A stretch of 64,000 nucleotides of DNA, taken from assembly GCA_964036195.1 (NCBI GenBank), contig OZ038451.1, positions 29,777,927 to 29,841,926 on the forward strand, written 5' to 3'. The translations under genes were made by a program, and so were the position numbers. Source of the DNA: Sphaerolaimus hirsutus (taxonomy: Eukaryota; Nematoda; Chromadorea; Monhysterida; Sphaerolaimidae). Below the pieces are notes generated by a model. That model was not told where the DNA came from and did not search any database. It was given only the letters and a program-made list of their open reading frames with translations. Positions 1-9,700 of this stretch are shown here, piece after piece (position 1 is the first letter of the stretch; each line of letters starts with the position of its first letter).

Positions 1-72
1 TACTGTTTTATCAAAACAGTTTACCAAAATGGTCGATCATTTCGTGTTGGTAAACTAGTGTGTGCTGGCAAT
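1..72. repeat. Half copy of a palindromic repeat
   Basis: The first bases match the right arm of the complete palindrome at 3311-3482 (same run through ACCAAAATGGTCGA.CATTTCG and the AAACTAGTGTGTG end). The left arm lies before the window start. No coding potential is seen. Confidence 0.6.
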
Positions 73-109
73 ACGGTACGCCAGTTCGAAGCAAACCTCC
101 TGCAGCCAC

Positions 110-290
110 TTCCAGACCTAAAATGCTCTGCAAAATGACAAATGTCATGCTAAATGTCTAACGTCATGCTAAATGCCCTGCATAAGAACAAGTGTCTTGT
201 AGTGTGTCTACAGTCATCAAAAAATGTCAAACAACCAGTAAAAAATGAAGTAAAATTTGCCTATGTTGCGGGGCATTTTACATGACTTTT
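110..290. repeat. Degenerate copy of the CAGTCCC palindromic family
   Basis: Contains CTTCCAGACCTAAAATG at the left, repeated 'TGTCATGCTAAATGTC' words, and near 270-285 the reversed words 'GGGGCATTTTACATGAC'. This is the vocabulary of the palindromic elements at 9970, 17705 and 51320. The arms are diverged and the ends are not defined, so the assignment is tentative. Confidence 0.35.
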
Positions 291-304
291 GAATCTTTTC
301 ATTA

Positions 305-710
305 GGCCGCGTTTACACGGATTTTTTTGTGATTTCTCAACATCACTAAAAAGTTCAATAAGTTGAGTAAAAGGTGCCATATTCATGGGAAAAAATGGTT
401 AACTGTATATTCGACCTAGGTGAATACGCATGTCAAATTGCAGAATCGTGCTTTTAGCTTAGACGTATCTACGTTTGAAACAATTTTGCTGTTTTCGCTG
501 GCTGTCATAAGACTGTCCGACAACGGCAAATTTTTTTCAAACGTCTATAAGTCTAAGCTATAAACACGATTCTGCAATTTGACATGTATATTCGCCTAGG
601 TTGAATGTACAATTGACCAATTTTTCTCATGAATTTGGAACATTTTTACACAATTTATTGAACTTTTTAGTGATGTTGAGTCGTCACAAAAAATCCGTGT
701 AAACGCGGCC
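305..710. mobile_element. MITE with long terminal inverted repeats, TTA duplication (PIF/Harbinger-like)
   Basis: Starts GGCCGCGTTTACACGG and ends CCGTGTAAACGCGGCC, with TTA directly on both sides (302-304 and 711-713). Inner arms also pair, for example around 'GCAGAATCGTG' near 441 and 'CACGATTCTGC' near 568. A 3-bp TTA duplication is typical of PIF/Harbinger. There is no transposase, so it is non-autonomous. Confidence 0.65.
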
Positions 711-795
711 TTACAATTTACCTGCTCTTGAAGCCCAACCTCCAATCCAATGAACCTCAATTCTCAACCTCCACTCAACCTCCCTCAACCTACAG

Positions 796-972
796 ATAGA
801 CATCCGGGACCGTTCGCGCACTTTCTACACCTACATCGACTTACTCAGTGCCAAAGCGCCGCGCCGCAAAATGCTCAAAGATTCCTGGTATTTCGATTGT
901 AATTGTGAGAGGTGTGTGGATGATAGTGAGCATTTGCTGACTAGTGTGAAATGTGTCCAGTGCGCTGAGCCG
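796..972 (+). CDS. SMYD-A exon: SET end and post-SET cysteines
   Basis: Preceded by TACAG and followed by GTGAGT, phase 0 on both sides, 59 codons. Contains TYID, then DCNCERC. In SMYD-B the equivalent residues are split by an intron between exons 11555-11608 and 12478-12637; here they are contiguous. Confidence 0.8.
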
Positions 973-3302
973 GTGAGTTTTTTTTTGGGGGGGGGGTTAT
1001 TTGAGGATGGGGTGTTTTTTGTTTGTGGTGCTATTTGGATGACGTTTTTACGTGCAACATTTTTGAACAATTCTACCGTATTTCCTCGAAATTTATTTTA
1101 CCGTATTTTTTTCAGTATGAGAATTTTGAGGGGGGGGTTATTATTTCACCAGAAATTTTTTGAAATCCTCCCACTAAATTGTCGGTTGAAACGTACGCAG
1201 ACGTGAAAAATGCAACAAAAATCGTCATTTATAAGACTATATAGTCTTGTATAAGTGTGTAGACGGTATAAACCCTGTATAAGTGTGTAGACGGTATAAA
1301 CCCTGTATAAGTGTGTAGACGGAATAAACCCTGTTCTAACGTAACACAGACATTGTCTCAACGTGTGTTCTGCATTGCACGGTGACAAATCGCAGCTTAT
1401 GTCATTTACGTTCTCTATACACTAAATTCGGGGGGGGGGGGTTATAAGTTCATAGTGTCCATTTTGAGAGGGGGTATTTCGAGGAAATACGGTATATTTG
1501 TTCGCAACTGCTGCGTTGTGTGAAAAGCTAAAATCATGCCAATTTTTCTGGTTCTTTCCTAGGTAAACGCCCTCGCAATTTCAAACGTCAACCTCTCACA
1601 TCAAAACACAGTTAAAAACACAGTTCCCCAAAAACACAGGTGGTTTTATTCGGCTCGCTGGCAGTGAAAGACCTGAGCGCCATGACGTTGTCCTGCGGCA
1701 GCTGCGGCGCCGTGTGCGCCAAGGAACGGGTCACTGAGGCCCTGGGAGCTATGCGCTATATCGACCAGGTGTCAATTTCTCTAGAGGATAAGTGATGAGG
1801 AAAGTGGTCGGTGGTGTGTAAAGTTGTGAGGGGTTGGTTAAGTGACAAGTGAAGTTGAAAGTGGCGTAAAGTAGTGGGTGTAAGTACGTGACACTTGTAA
1901 GCAGGTTTAGGGCGATATGGCTTTTCGATATCGATAATCGATATATATTTTTTCGACATAAGATTTTCAATGGGAAAGTGGTCGATGTCCGATAACACAT
2001 AAAAAAAATATCTGACAGACGATATTTTTCAAAATTTTCGTTGTCGATATTCGATGTGAAAATTAGTCGATATTTGACATTCGACACACAAACCCCAAAC
2101 ATACATAAAGGTTTACTTGTCAATCGACTTTTCACTTTTGACTTTACTTTACACATCCCACTTTCCTTGTAACTTGTCCACTTGAGAAATTGGCTCAAGA
2201 TTTGTGACCAACAAACTGAAGTTGATGTGGCAAACAAAGTGGGCCAGAGTGAGAAGTTTGTGGCTGATAACTTTCTGATAACGTTTTCTAAGACGCTGCC
2301 TGATGTTAGTTTGTACGGGCACGAGATTGTATATTTGTGTGTTGAGTTTTAGCATATAAACTTTAAAGTGAAAATCATTTGGCATTTTCATAATGAAAAA
2401 TGAATGACATCGTAAATTTTTTTCAAACAATTATTTTTTTAATTTTTTGTATTTCTCAGATTTTGACAAATATCAGAAAATTTCTATAAAAAAATTATTT
2501 AAACATGTTGTTCTAGTTTTTTATTATTACAATTGATAAATTATGTTTCCATGCGGTGCGCTGTAGGTAAATTACTGTAAACTGTATGCATTTCCAAACC
2601 TCTCCCAGGTAAACATCTACATCGTTCGTTTGATCCAGTCTTGCATCAAACACACGCCGCCGACAGATTACGAAAATCAGTTCATTTTTCACGAGAGAGT
2701 GCTGCCAGCGCTGAGAATTTGCTACCCCACAAATCACCCAAGTTTGGCTTACCATTTGATGGCACTGGCACAATTTGCTCTGCACTTTTCCGTCGATGAT
2801 CAGAAGTCGGTTTTTTGTGTTTTTTATTTCTTGGGGAGCTAGGGGGAGGGGCTAATGTTTGTGGACTTGTTGTGGATCAAGTGATAAATTGTATTGGTAA
2901 AAATTTGAAACTTTTGCCCTGAAACTTACTGTGAATTTGAGAGTTTACTCGAAATTCACACTCGACAAAAGTCAAAACATATCCCAAAGTGTTCAATCAA
3001 CCGAAATAAAATAAGTCACTCACCCGAGAATCGAACCCACCCCACACCACGTGCGGCGATCCAAGTCACTAACCACCGCGCTACCGGGCAGGTTCTCGCG
3101 GGCGCTCCTGTACGCCAGCGAGGCGGTGGGCATGTTCGAATTTGCGCTCGGTCCCGAGCACAGTCTCAGCGCGCAAGCGAATGGACACAGGGCTGCTTTG
3201 TGGCAGATGCAACAAGTTGCGGGGCAGATTTGTGGTGATGTCTCTGTGGGTGAAGAGACAGAGGTGGGTGAATTTTTTTTGAAGTTTTTTTGTGTGCCTT
3301 GA
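796..3302 (+). CDS. SMYD-A: SMYD-family lysine methyltransferase, C-terminal part
   Basis: Four exons (796-972, 1640-1768, 2609-2805, 3092-3302) join in frame to 238 codons including the stop. They encode the end of the SET domain (FYTYIDLL, the catalytic-Tyr strand), the post-SET cysteine cluster (CNCERC, then CVQC and CGSC..VC) and the TPR-like helical C-terminal domain (RICYPTNHPSL ... ALGPEHSL). That order is the SMYD signature; family members methylate histone or other protein lysines. The N-terminal SET and MYND parts lie before the window. SMYD-B begins 3.3 kb downstream in the same orientation, so the two look like a tandem duplication. The last exon is read through to a TGA at 3300-3302. 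A GTGGGT at 3264 could instead be a donor to an exon I did not find. Confidence 0.8.
1074..1494. repeat. TACCGTATT-terminated, G-rich element inside SMYD-A intron 1
   Basis: Begins TACCGTATTTCCTCGAAA and ends TTTCGAGGAAATACGGTA. The body carries long G runs and three tandem copies of a roughly 28-bp unit containing GTGTGTAGACGG (about 1250-1335). Same family as 10341, 22414, 27098, 50069, 52377 and 53739. Confidence 0.7.
1640..1768 (+). CDS. SMYD-A exon: post-SET finger
   Basis: Flanked by CACAG and GTGTCA, phase 0 on both sides, 43 codons. Contains LSCGSCGAVCAKE, which completes the cysteine pairs after the SET domain, and ends MRYID. It corresponds to the start of SMYD-B exon 13136-13320. 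Confidence 0.75.
1912..2092. repeat. GATATC-rich MITE remnant in SMYD-A intron 2
   Basis: Dense CGATATC/TCGATAT words with interior phrases 'TTTTCAAAATTTTCG' shared with the complete hAT-like MITEs at 5597-6351 and 25665-26435. Terminal TAGGGTTC motifs and a target duplication are not recognisable, so this is a decayed copy. It sits between words such as 'AAGTGACAAGTGAAG' (about 1840) and 'TTTCACTTTTGACTTTAC' (about 2130), possibly arms of an older element. Confidence 0.5.
2609..2805 (+). CDS. SMYD-A exon: start of TPR-like C-terminal domain
   Basis: Preceded by TCTCCCAG; starts phase 0 and ends phase 2 at CAGAA before GTCGGT. Encodes VNIYIVRLIQ ... RICYPTNHPSLAYHLMALA. The RICYP..HPSL block is the helical repeat motif of SMYD C-terminal domains. 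SMYD-B splits the same stretch over two exons (13849-13929 and 14326-14528). Confidence 0.8.
3016..3091 (-). repeat. tRNA-derived SINE head abutting a splice acceptor
   Basis: Read on the minus strand it has a tRNA layout: TGCCCGG, then TAGCGCGGTGGTTAGTG (A-box-like), and 70 nt on GGGTTCGATTCTC (B-box-like). No seven-pair acceptor stem forms, so it is not a working tRNA gene. Its first base lies at 3090, so the A of the AG acceptor used by the exon at 3092 comes from the SINE end. Confidence 0.6.
3092..3302 (+). CDS. SMYD-A terminal exon
   Basis: Begins phase 2 (completing Lys) and reads FSRALLYASEAVGMFEFALG, then PEHSL, matching the last helical pair of SMYD C-terminal domains. The phase-2 boundary matches SMYD-B's last junction (14528/16673). 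It continues to TGA at 3300-3302. Residues after GEETE are low in similarity and may be intron sequence if the GTGGGT at 3264 is a donor. Confidence 0.7.
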
Positions 3303-3310
3303 AAAATATT

Positions 3311-3482
3311 GCCAGCACACACACTAGTTTACCAACACGAAATGCTCGACCATTTTGGTAAACTGTTTTGACAAAACAGTACGAAACACCGTACAAATCT
3401 GTACTGTGTTTCGTACTGTTTTGTCAAAACAGTTCACCAAAATGGTCGAGCATTTCGTGTTGGTAAACTAGTGTGTGTGCGG
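3311..3482. repeat. Near-perfect palindrome (CACACTAGTTTACC family)
   Basis: Two arms of about 75 bp, from 'CACTAGTTTACCAACACG' to its inverse 'CGTGTTGGTAAACTAGTG', around a short centre at about 3391-3406. Only a few arm mismatches. Probably a foldback MITE; half of another copy opens the window. Confidence 0.7.
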
Positions 3483-3501
3483 CCATTGTTGCTGCAGACA
3501 A

Positions 3502-4410
3502 TAGTTTACCAATGAAATTTTGAAGTAGTATAAATCAGCTTTTAACGTATTTGAGTTTAGTGCGATGAGTTATTTTTACTCTCCGACAACCGTAGTTGAT
3601 GAGTACCTAATTCCAGTAAACTCAAATGCAATTCAAAGTTTATTTATGAGTTTACCAAATTGTTGTTTACTGACAGTAGTAGGGTTGGCCGATGTTTTTA
3701 TTAAACGTTTTTTTTTAAACGTTTTTTTAAATAAAAAAACATGACGTCCGAAATGTTAAAAAAAACAAAAAACATGACGTCCGAAATGTTAAAAAAAAAA
3801 AAAACATCGGCCAAAATTTTGAGTACTAAGCACTAGGTATTTAGCAAAATTTTTGCGCGCAAGCGCGCAATTTCACACACAAATTGACATTGGTGGTTGT
3901 TTTCATTGGTTTTGTTGCATTTTTAGTATCAAAACATCCATTTCTATGTGCTACCATGGGTGAATAAGCCGACATATGTTGCTGTAATATATAATATTGA
4001 GGTAATGTGCTTCCATGTACCTCCACAGTGTGTAACTTCACTCCCAAAGTAACAACCTCCTTTTATAACCTTGTTTGATCACCATTCCGTGCCAAACTTT
4101 ACCTGAAGTCACGAACATTCGACTATAAGGCGATATACGAACGATATGTCGACGAAAAATGGATATTTTTGACACAAATCACCACTTATAATGCTATCCC
4201 ATGGCTCCACAGCCATTATATGGTCATATTTAACATCACAGAGTATTGCCAGTGTCTGATATACCTATATATGTTGACACTAGGTCATATCTGGGAGATT
4301 TTAAAAAAAACGTTTTAAAAAAAAAACAACGTTTTTTTTATAAAAAAACATCGAGTTAAAAAAAACGTTTTTTTTCCAACCCTAGACAGTAGGTGAACTA
4401 GTGTGCGCGG
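3502..4410. repeat. Older inverted-repeat element interrupted by a hAT-like MITE
   Basis: Flanks such as 'ACAATAGTTTACCAATG' (3503) and 'GTGAACTAGTGTGCGCGG' (4393) are loose inverted ends of the CACACTAGT group. Between them, 3681-4384 is a clean later insertion. Related words occur at 51740-51850. Confidence 0.45.
3681..4384. mobile_element. hAT-like MITE, copy 1 (TAGGGTTGG ... CCAACCCTA)
   Basis: Short terminal repeats TAGGGTTGG / CCAACCCTA are bounded by the same 8 bases, GACAGTAG, at 3673-3680 and 4385-4392. An 8-bp duplication with such termini is the hAT hallmark. Subterminal poly-A/T and AACGTTTTTTT blocks surround a unique core (about 3835-4290), which is nearly identical to copy 2 at 14691-15373. 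It has no transposase. Confidence 0.85.
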
Positions 4411-5335
4411 CCCCATTCTATATTTTACTCACCGGGTGTTTTACATGGAATGTTACCATATTTGTATGAATAACTTCCCTTGATAAATTGTGCAATAAAT
4501 ACACCGACAGTCAAAACAATGTGAGGTTTTAATGGAAAATTTAAAAAAATATTCAGTTAGGATACGGTGCATTTCTATGTAACTTGTTCGGTTAGTAGAT
4601 TTATAACAGCGTTTTGTGTGCAGTGACATGAATTTTATATAACGTATTTAAAACGAGTTTGAAGTGCATTATGATTTCTTCTCTTCAATTTTACAGTTAA
4701 TGTTTACTTTTTGGAATATAATATCAGTGCATCGGCAGAATTTTTTTATTAACCCGGCAAAATGCGATATGTCTTTTAAATACAATTTTTTCTCAATAAT
4801 ATATCGTTGAAAATTGATCCCTTGTAAATACAATGTTGCAAACTGAACACATTATCCAATGCGCAGTTGTAAAATGGGTGTACAGCTGTTCGCGCGCGTT
4901 CCATATTTGCAAATATTCACTGGCGCATCCAAAAATCGATTTCTACGTCGGCTTGCAGTGCTCCGTGTGCGTAAACTAACAACAACACTTGGAAACAGTT
5001 GGTTTCACTGTACGTTTGAGTGTTTGCACGTTTGCCATTGCCAATGCAGTGTGTCCGTGTGTTTTGAAGTGTTTGTTAGTGTTGGGGGTTTTCTTAATGA
5101 ATTGAGTGTAAAAAGGGCTTACTAGTTGATGATCGCTCACTGAAACTTGTCGTCAACTAAACCGTCAACTAAAATGTGTTCTGACCTAGTTTTAGTTCAC
5201 GGGAATGCATCGTTTCTTTTGGTCTCCAATGGTTAACGGAGACTGAAGTTACACATCCCGAAGACTGCGACACGCTTAAATCTGACGTTTTAGTTGACCG
5301 CCGGTTTCTGTTGACAGACTGGCAACGGGGATGGT
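4411..5335. other. Intergenic stretch upstream of SMYD-B
   Basis: No gene is supported. A CpG-containing patch at 4860-5060 (GCGCGCG, TACGTCGG) contrasts with its AT-rich surroundings and could be a promoter or 5' leader of SMYD-B. The 88-codon frame there has no recognisable domain. Confidence 0.25.
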
Positions 5336-5402
5336 CCGGCCGTAAAGTAAACCCGGTCGTAAAGTAGAGGGTGTTACGTTAGGCCGGGCATCATTACGGC
5401 AG

Positions 5403-5584
5403 AGTTGTTTGAAGTACTGAACTTTTTTCAAAGTAAACGTAAACGTAAAGTATTTTATTTTTAGTCACACCTGAATACAGAAAACGTAAAGTAAAATTTT
5501 TCTACTTTTACGCTGTGTAATCGTATTTACGCAGCACTCGAGTATACGTATTTATCGAGTAAACGTAAATAGGTTTGTACAACT
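5403..5584. repeat. AGTTGTT-ended element related to receptor intron 50609-51180
   Basis: Begins AGTTGTTTGAAGTACT and ends TTGTACAACT. The interior shares 'AAACGTAAAGTATTTTA'-type and 'CTCGAGTA..CGTATTTA' words with the element that forms the receptor intron at 50609-51180. No clear target duplication here. Confidence 0.45.
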
Positions 5585-5596
5585 ATGCCTTACGGC

Positions 5597-6351
5597 TAGG
5601 GTTCAAACGATATGACTTTTCGATATCAATATTCGATATTCAATATTTTTTTCTGAAACTCGATATTCGATATCGATACGATATGGAACCTCGATATCGA
5701 TATTCGATATTCGATATTGAAAAATGTTCGATATTCGATATTCGATATTTTCGATATTGCGATATGCTTTTGGTATAGCAAGGCATATTTCAAGTGGCAT
5801 ATTGTATTTTCATGTGGTTGCACACATGTTTTATCATCTCTTTACTGAAATTTGAATGGTGCAAGTGATTTTAACAAGCTTTACATCACTCAATGGTAGA
5901 AAATAGAAGAAAAACATGATGAAGCAAAGTGTATCAGACAAATAACAATTGGTAGATATTACAGTTCATCCTAACCTAATTGCTTAAGGGCATGTTGCAA
6001 AAAAAAGTATATCAGCGTTTTCTGGCTTCAAATTTAGCACTCCAACAACAATGACATTATAAATACTGTACTTTTACTCATCAAATACAATACTATAAGC
6101 ACATCAGATCAACCATAAACATCTCAAAATGAAAATGAAAAGTAAATTTGGGGACACAATACAGGTTCGATATATCGAAAAAATGGTCGATATTCGATAT
6201 CGATATTCGATATGTTTTCAAAATTTTCGATATCGATATTCGATATTCGATATTTTTTCAAAATTTTCGATATCGATATTCGATATTCGATATAAAAAAA
6301 TGGTCGATATCCGATATTCGATATTCGATACGATATATCGTTTGAACCCTA
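5597..6351. mobile_element. hAT-like MITE with GATATC-type body, copy 1
   Basis: Ends TAGGGTTCAAACGATAT / TCGTTTGAACCCTA; CTTACGGC is duplicated exactly at 5589-5596 and 6352-6359. Both subterminal zones are cryptic repeats of CGATATC and CGATATT flanking a unique core (about 5775-6165). The copy at 25665-26435 is the same element in reverse orientation. Confidence 0.85.
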
Positions 6352-6569
6352 CTTACGGCCGGATTTACTTTACGGCCGTGTTTACTTTACGGCCGAGTAC
6401 TCGCCACTGGCAACTAGAATGCACAGTATCAAATTTATCTGTGTAATGGTCAACGGCCAATGTTTAACTGTGTAAAACTTCAAAAACGGTAGCGTTGGTA
6501 AAAAATTAGTCAGGGACGATTTCTGGAATGCACCACGATAAGATACAAATAATTTTGTAAAACATAAAA

Positions 6570-6774
6570 ATGGTTTCTTATCCACTTTTACAGGAGCAAA
6601 AAATTGAAAGGACTTGCCAAAAAGCTCCATCTAATGAAACAAAGAACCAGAAAACAATAGAAACGAAACCCCCCTCGGATCCGCTGAGACCGCAAAAATT
6701 AGAGCCGAAAACAGAAACTAGAAATAAGATTGAAGAGACAACTGAAACAATACCAGCTGAATGCACCCAACCAG
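6570..6774 (+). CDS. SMYD-B exon 1
   Basis: ATG in good context (A at -3, G at +4) after an in-frame TAA at 6558. Encodes a Lys/Thr/Glu/Pro-rich stretch without a known domain, ending ECTQP plus one base (phase 1). If TTTTACAG before 6594 is a real acceptor, the gene has further 5' exons. Confidence 0.6.
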
Positions 6775-9700
6775 GTGGCAGTCCCGCACCTTGTAAAGTG
6801 TAAGGTAAAGTGTAAAATATTATACAAATTTGTCAATAATCACGCAAAATGTCAAAATTTCAGTAATAAATTTTGTTATTGTTTTTTTTTTTAATTCACA
6901 TTCTGCATGACTGACATTTCACACTTCACATTACACTTAACAGGGTGCGGGACTGTCCCCAGGGGATGATTTTGACATGCCAAATCTTATTGTTGGCAAC
7001 ATTCCAGAAGATCCATTTCTATCAGTGGACACTGATCAGGGTGCGAAAGAACAATCAAAAGAACATTCCACAGTGGAAGAGGCACCTAAATCTCCCAGAA
7101 CTTATGCCGATGCAGTAAAGTGCCACGTGGATGAAAGTGATGAGAAAAGTGGCACTTCTAAGTCGCCAGAAAGTGCACAACTTAATGGTGAAATAGCTTC
7201 TGAGAATACCAGTGCTGATAAAGAAAACGTTTTTGAGGTCAATGGAGAAAGGGAGAAGGATAAAGATAATCTGAGTTTTGTTGAAGTGACTGCAGATTCT
7301 GAGAAGCCAGAGAAAGGGCAAAATGAAAGTGCACCTGTCCCAGAAATTTCTGCATCCAAAAACACAGAAGTTGAAAACAATTTACCACTGAAAGGTTTTG
7401 AAGTTAAACCAGAAATTGACAACAATGTGCCACCAAAAGTCATCGAAATTCAGCCAGACAATGACAACAATTTGCCATCAAAAGTCATTGAAATTCAGCC
7501 AGAAAATGACAACAATGTGCCATCCAAAGTCATAGAAATTCAGCCAGAAGTTGACAACAATGCACCATCAAAAGTCATAAAAATTCAGCCAGAAAATGAC
7601 AACAATGTGCCATCCAAAGTCATAGAAATTCAGCCAGAAGTTGACAACAATGCACCATCAAAAGTCATACAAATTCAGCCAGAAAGTGACAACAATGCAC
7701 CATCAAAAGTCATTGAAATTCAGCCAGAAAATGACAACAATGTGCCATCCAAAGTCATAGAAATTCAGCCAGAAGTTGGCAACAATGCGCCATCAAAAGT
7801 CATAGAAATTCAGCCAGCAATTGACACCAGTGCACCTCAAAATACAGCTGATACCACAGAAAAAGAAAATGCCACAGATATGACCAATCAAATGCAATTA
7901 TGCCCAATCGATTGCAATGACCAAGAATTGGTATTTTATCCATTTGCATATTCACTGTTTGAAAGCTGCATGACTGATTATTGCTGGTACTGCCTCAAAG
8001 AGAAAACTGACACAATGAAAAAGTGCACTGGATGTATGGTGGGTTTTTTGTTGTTGTTTAATTTGAGATACATAAATACAGGGTGCGGCAATTTAGACGG
8101 ACCCCATGAAGTTTTGAATCACTTGTCACTGGGTAGTCGGATTGACGTCAAATTTTAGGTCAACATTAACAACTAAATAGGAAAGGATCCCTGAAAACAT
8201 GGCTGCGATAGCTCTACTCGTTCTTAAGTTATTCATGGAAACCTATAATTGTCACTTTTCCACCACCTAGCTTTACGTCCAATTACGCAAGCACCCGCCA
8301 CTTTCCTTATGGGCATAGAAAGGAAAGGAAATCAGAAAAACCCCAGAAAAAACAATCCGATCCCGGTCCCGAGAAGTCAATCCCGTTTGAACGATATCAC
8401 AAGGTGGTGGAAAAGTGACAATTACTCGTTCGCGTGAATAACTTGTGAACGAGTAGAGCTTTCGCAGCCATATTTTCAGGGCTCCTTTCCTATTTAGTTG
8501 TTTATGTTGACCTAAAATTTGACGTTAATCCGACTACCCAGTGACAAGTTATTCAAAACTTTATGGGGTCCGTGTAAATTGCCGCACTCGTATTTGGGGG
8601 AGTGCGGGTAGGTAAAGCATTTTTTGATATGGATTTTTTTAGAAGTCTGTATGAAACAGTTTTTTTAAACGTTGGTATCTTCAATCCTGGTTCACTAGGT
8701 AAATACCATATATCTTGATTAATTGCCGTGGGTAACTCTTTTTGTCAACATTTGGGAAGGGGAATTATTCAAGGGAAGGTGTCATGTTTTGTCAGAGTTT
8801 TCAATGACATTTTTATCAATTGATTATATGAGCTGACCGAATATACGATAAATCGTGCCAATTTCGGCAAGTCAAAATACACATGACATCAGCATGTATA
8901 TGGGTACAAATACACATATTTTCATGTTTCTGCTGCCATTGTGGATATGGAACCTTCTGTTCCAACTGTAATGGGGGAATCTCAGGGTGGATTGCTTTTT
9001 TCCGCTTGGCTTGCAGAGGGGAACCATTCAAGGGAATGTAATTTGAGTATTGTAGCTTGTCTCATATGTGACCTCAACCATATTTGAGAGTTTTTTGTAA
9101 TAAAATTGTTTTAGTATAAAACGTTGTTTAAATACCGTCTTCAGAAAAAACTGTTTTGTCAAACAACGTTTTTTAAAGCAAAGTTGTTTTTAACACAGTT
9201 TTGTAAAAACTTTTTCCACCCCCGATATCTACTGTAATACCGAATACCCACTTGCCAAATACCCAATACCTACCTAACAAATACCCAATACCCACGTGCC
9301 AAATACCCAATACCCACATGCCAAATACCCAATACCCAGGTGGCTCGCTTCTGCGACCGGCAGTGCCACGAGCGCGCCTGGGTCGACCACAGGGCCGAGT
9401 GCCCCGCCCTCGCAAAATGTGACAGACACACGCTTGAGGATGATGTGAGGTTGTGGGCCAGGGCCATTGTCAGGTACAAGGCTATACTCACTGGTGGGTA
9501 GGGCTGGGTGTGCAGATGGGAATTTACGGGATTGTGACATAGTTTTTGAGGAGTTTTTTTGGTTGTGCTTTGGTGACTTGAATGTCGGAAACTTTAATTG
9601 ACCATTTGGTGCTGCGCGCACTTTTCGGTACACCATCGAAATTTCGGGAACTCAAAAATTCCTTTCCAACACATTTGAGTGTACCAGAATGTCAACTACT

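Larger units (their letters stand above)
5336..6410. repeat. Nest of three inverted-repeat elements
   Basis: Outer ends pair: 'CCGGCCGTAAAGTAAAC' near 5338 and 'GTTTACTTTACGGCCG' near 6377. Inside lies an AGTTGTT-ended element (5403-5584) and a complete hAT-like MITE (5597-6351), which duplicated CTTACGGC of the outer element. Order of insertion: outer element first, MITE last. Confidence 0.55.

Noticed and set aside
3016..3091. tRNA gene on the minus strand
   Set aside because: A and B boxes are present, but no acceptor stem pairs and the T stem is poor; a SINE head fits better.
3841..4047. 68-codon frame conserved in two places (also 14813-15034)
   Set aside because: Conservation is that of the MITE core carrying it; no evidence of coding constraint.
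4859..5125. 88-codon protein upstream of SMYD-B
   Set aside because: No domain and no supported splice sites; kept only as a CpG-containing possible leader.
7418..7822. Regular 45-bp direct repeats that could look like a CRISPR array
   Set aside because: Units are contiguous without unique spacers and encode an in-frame 15-residue repeat inside an exon.
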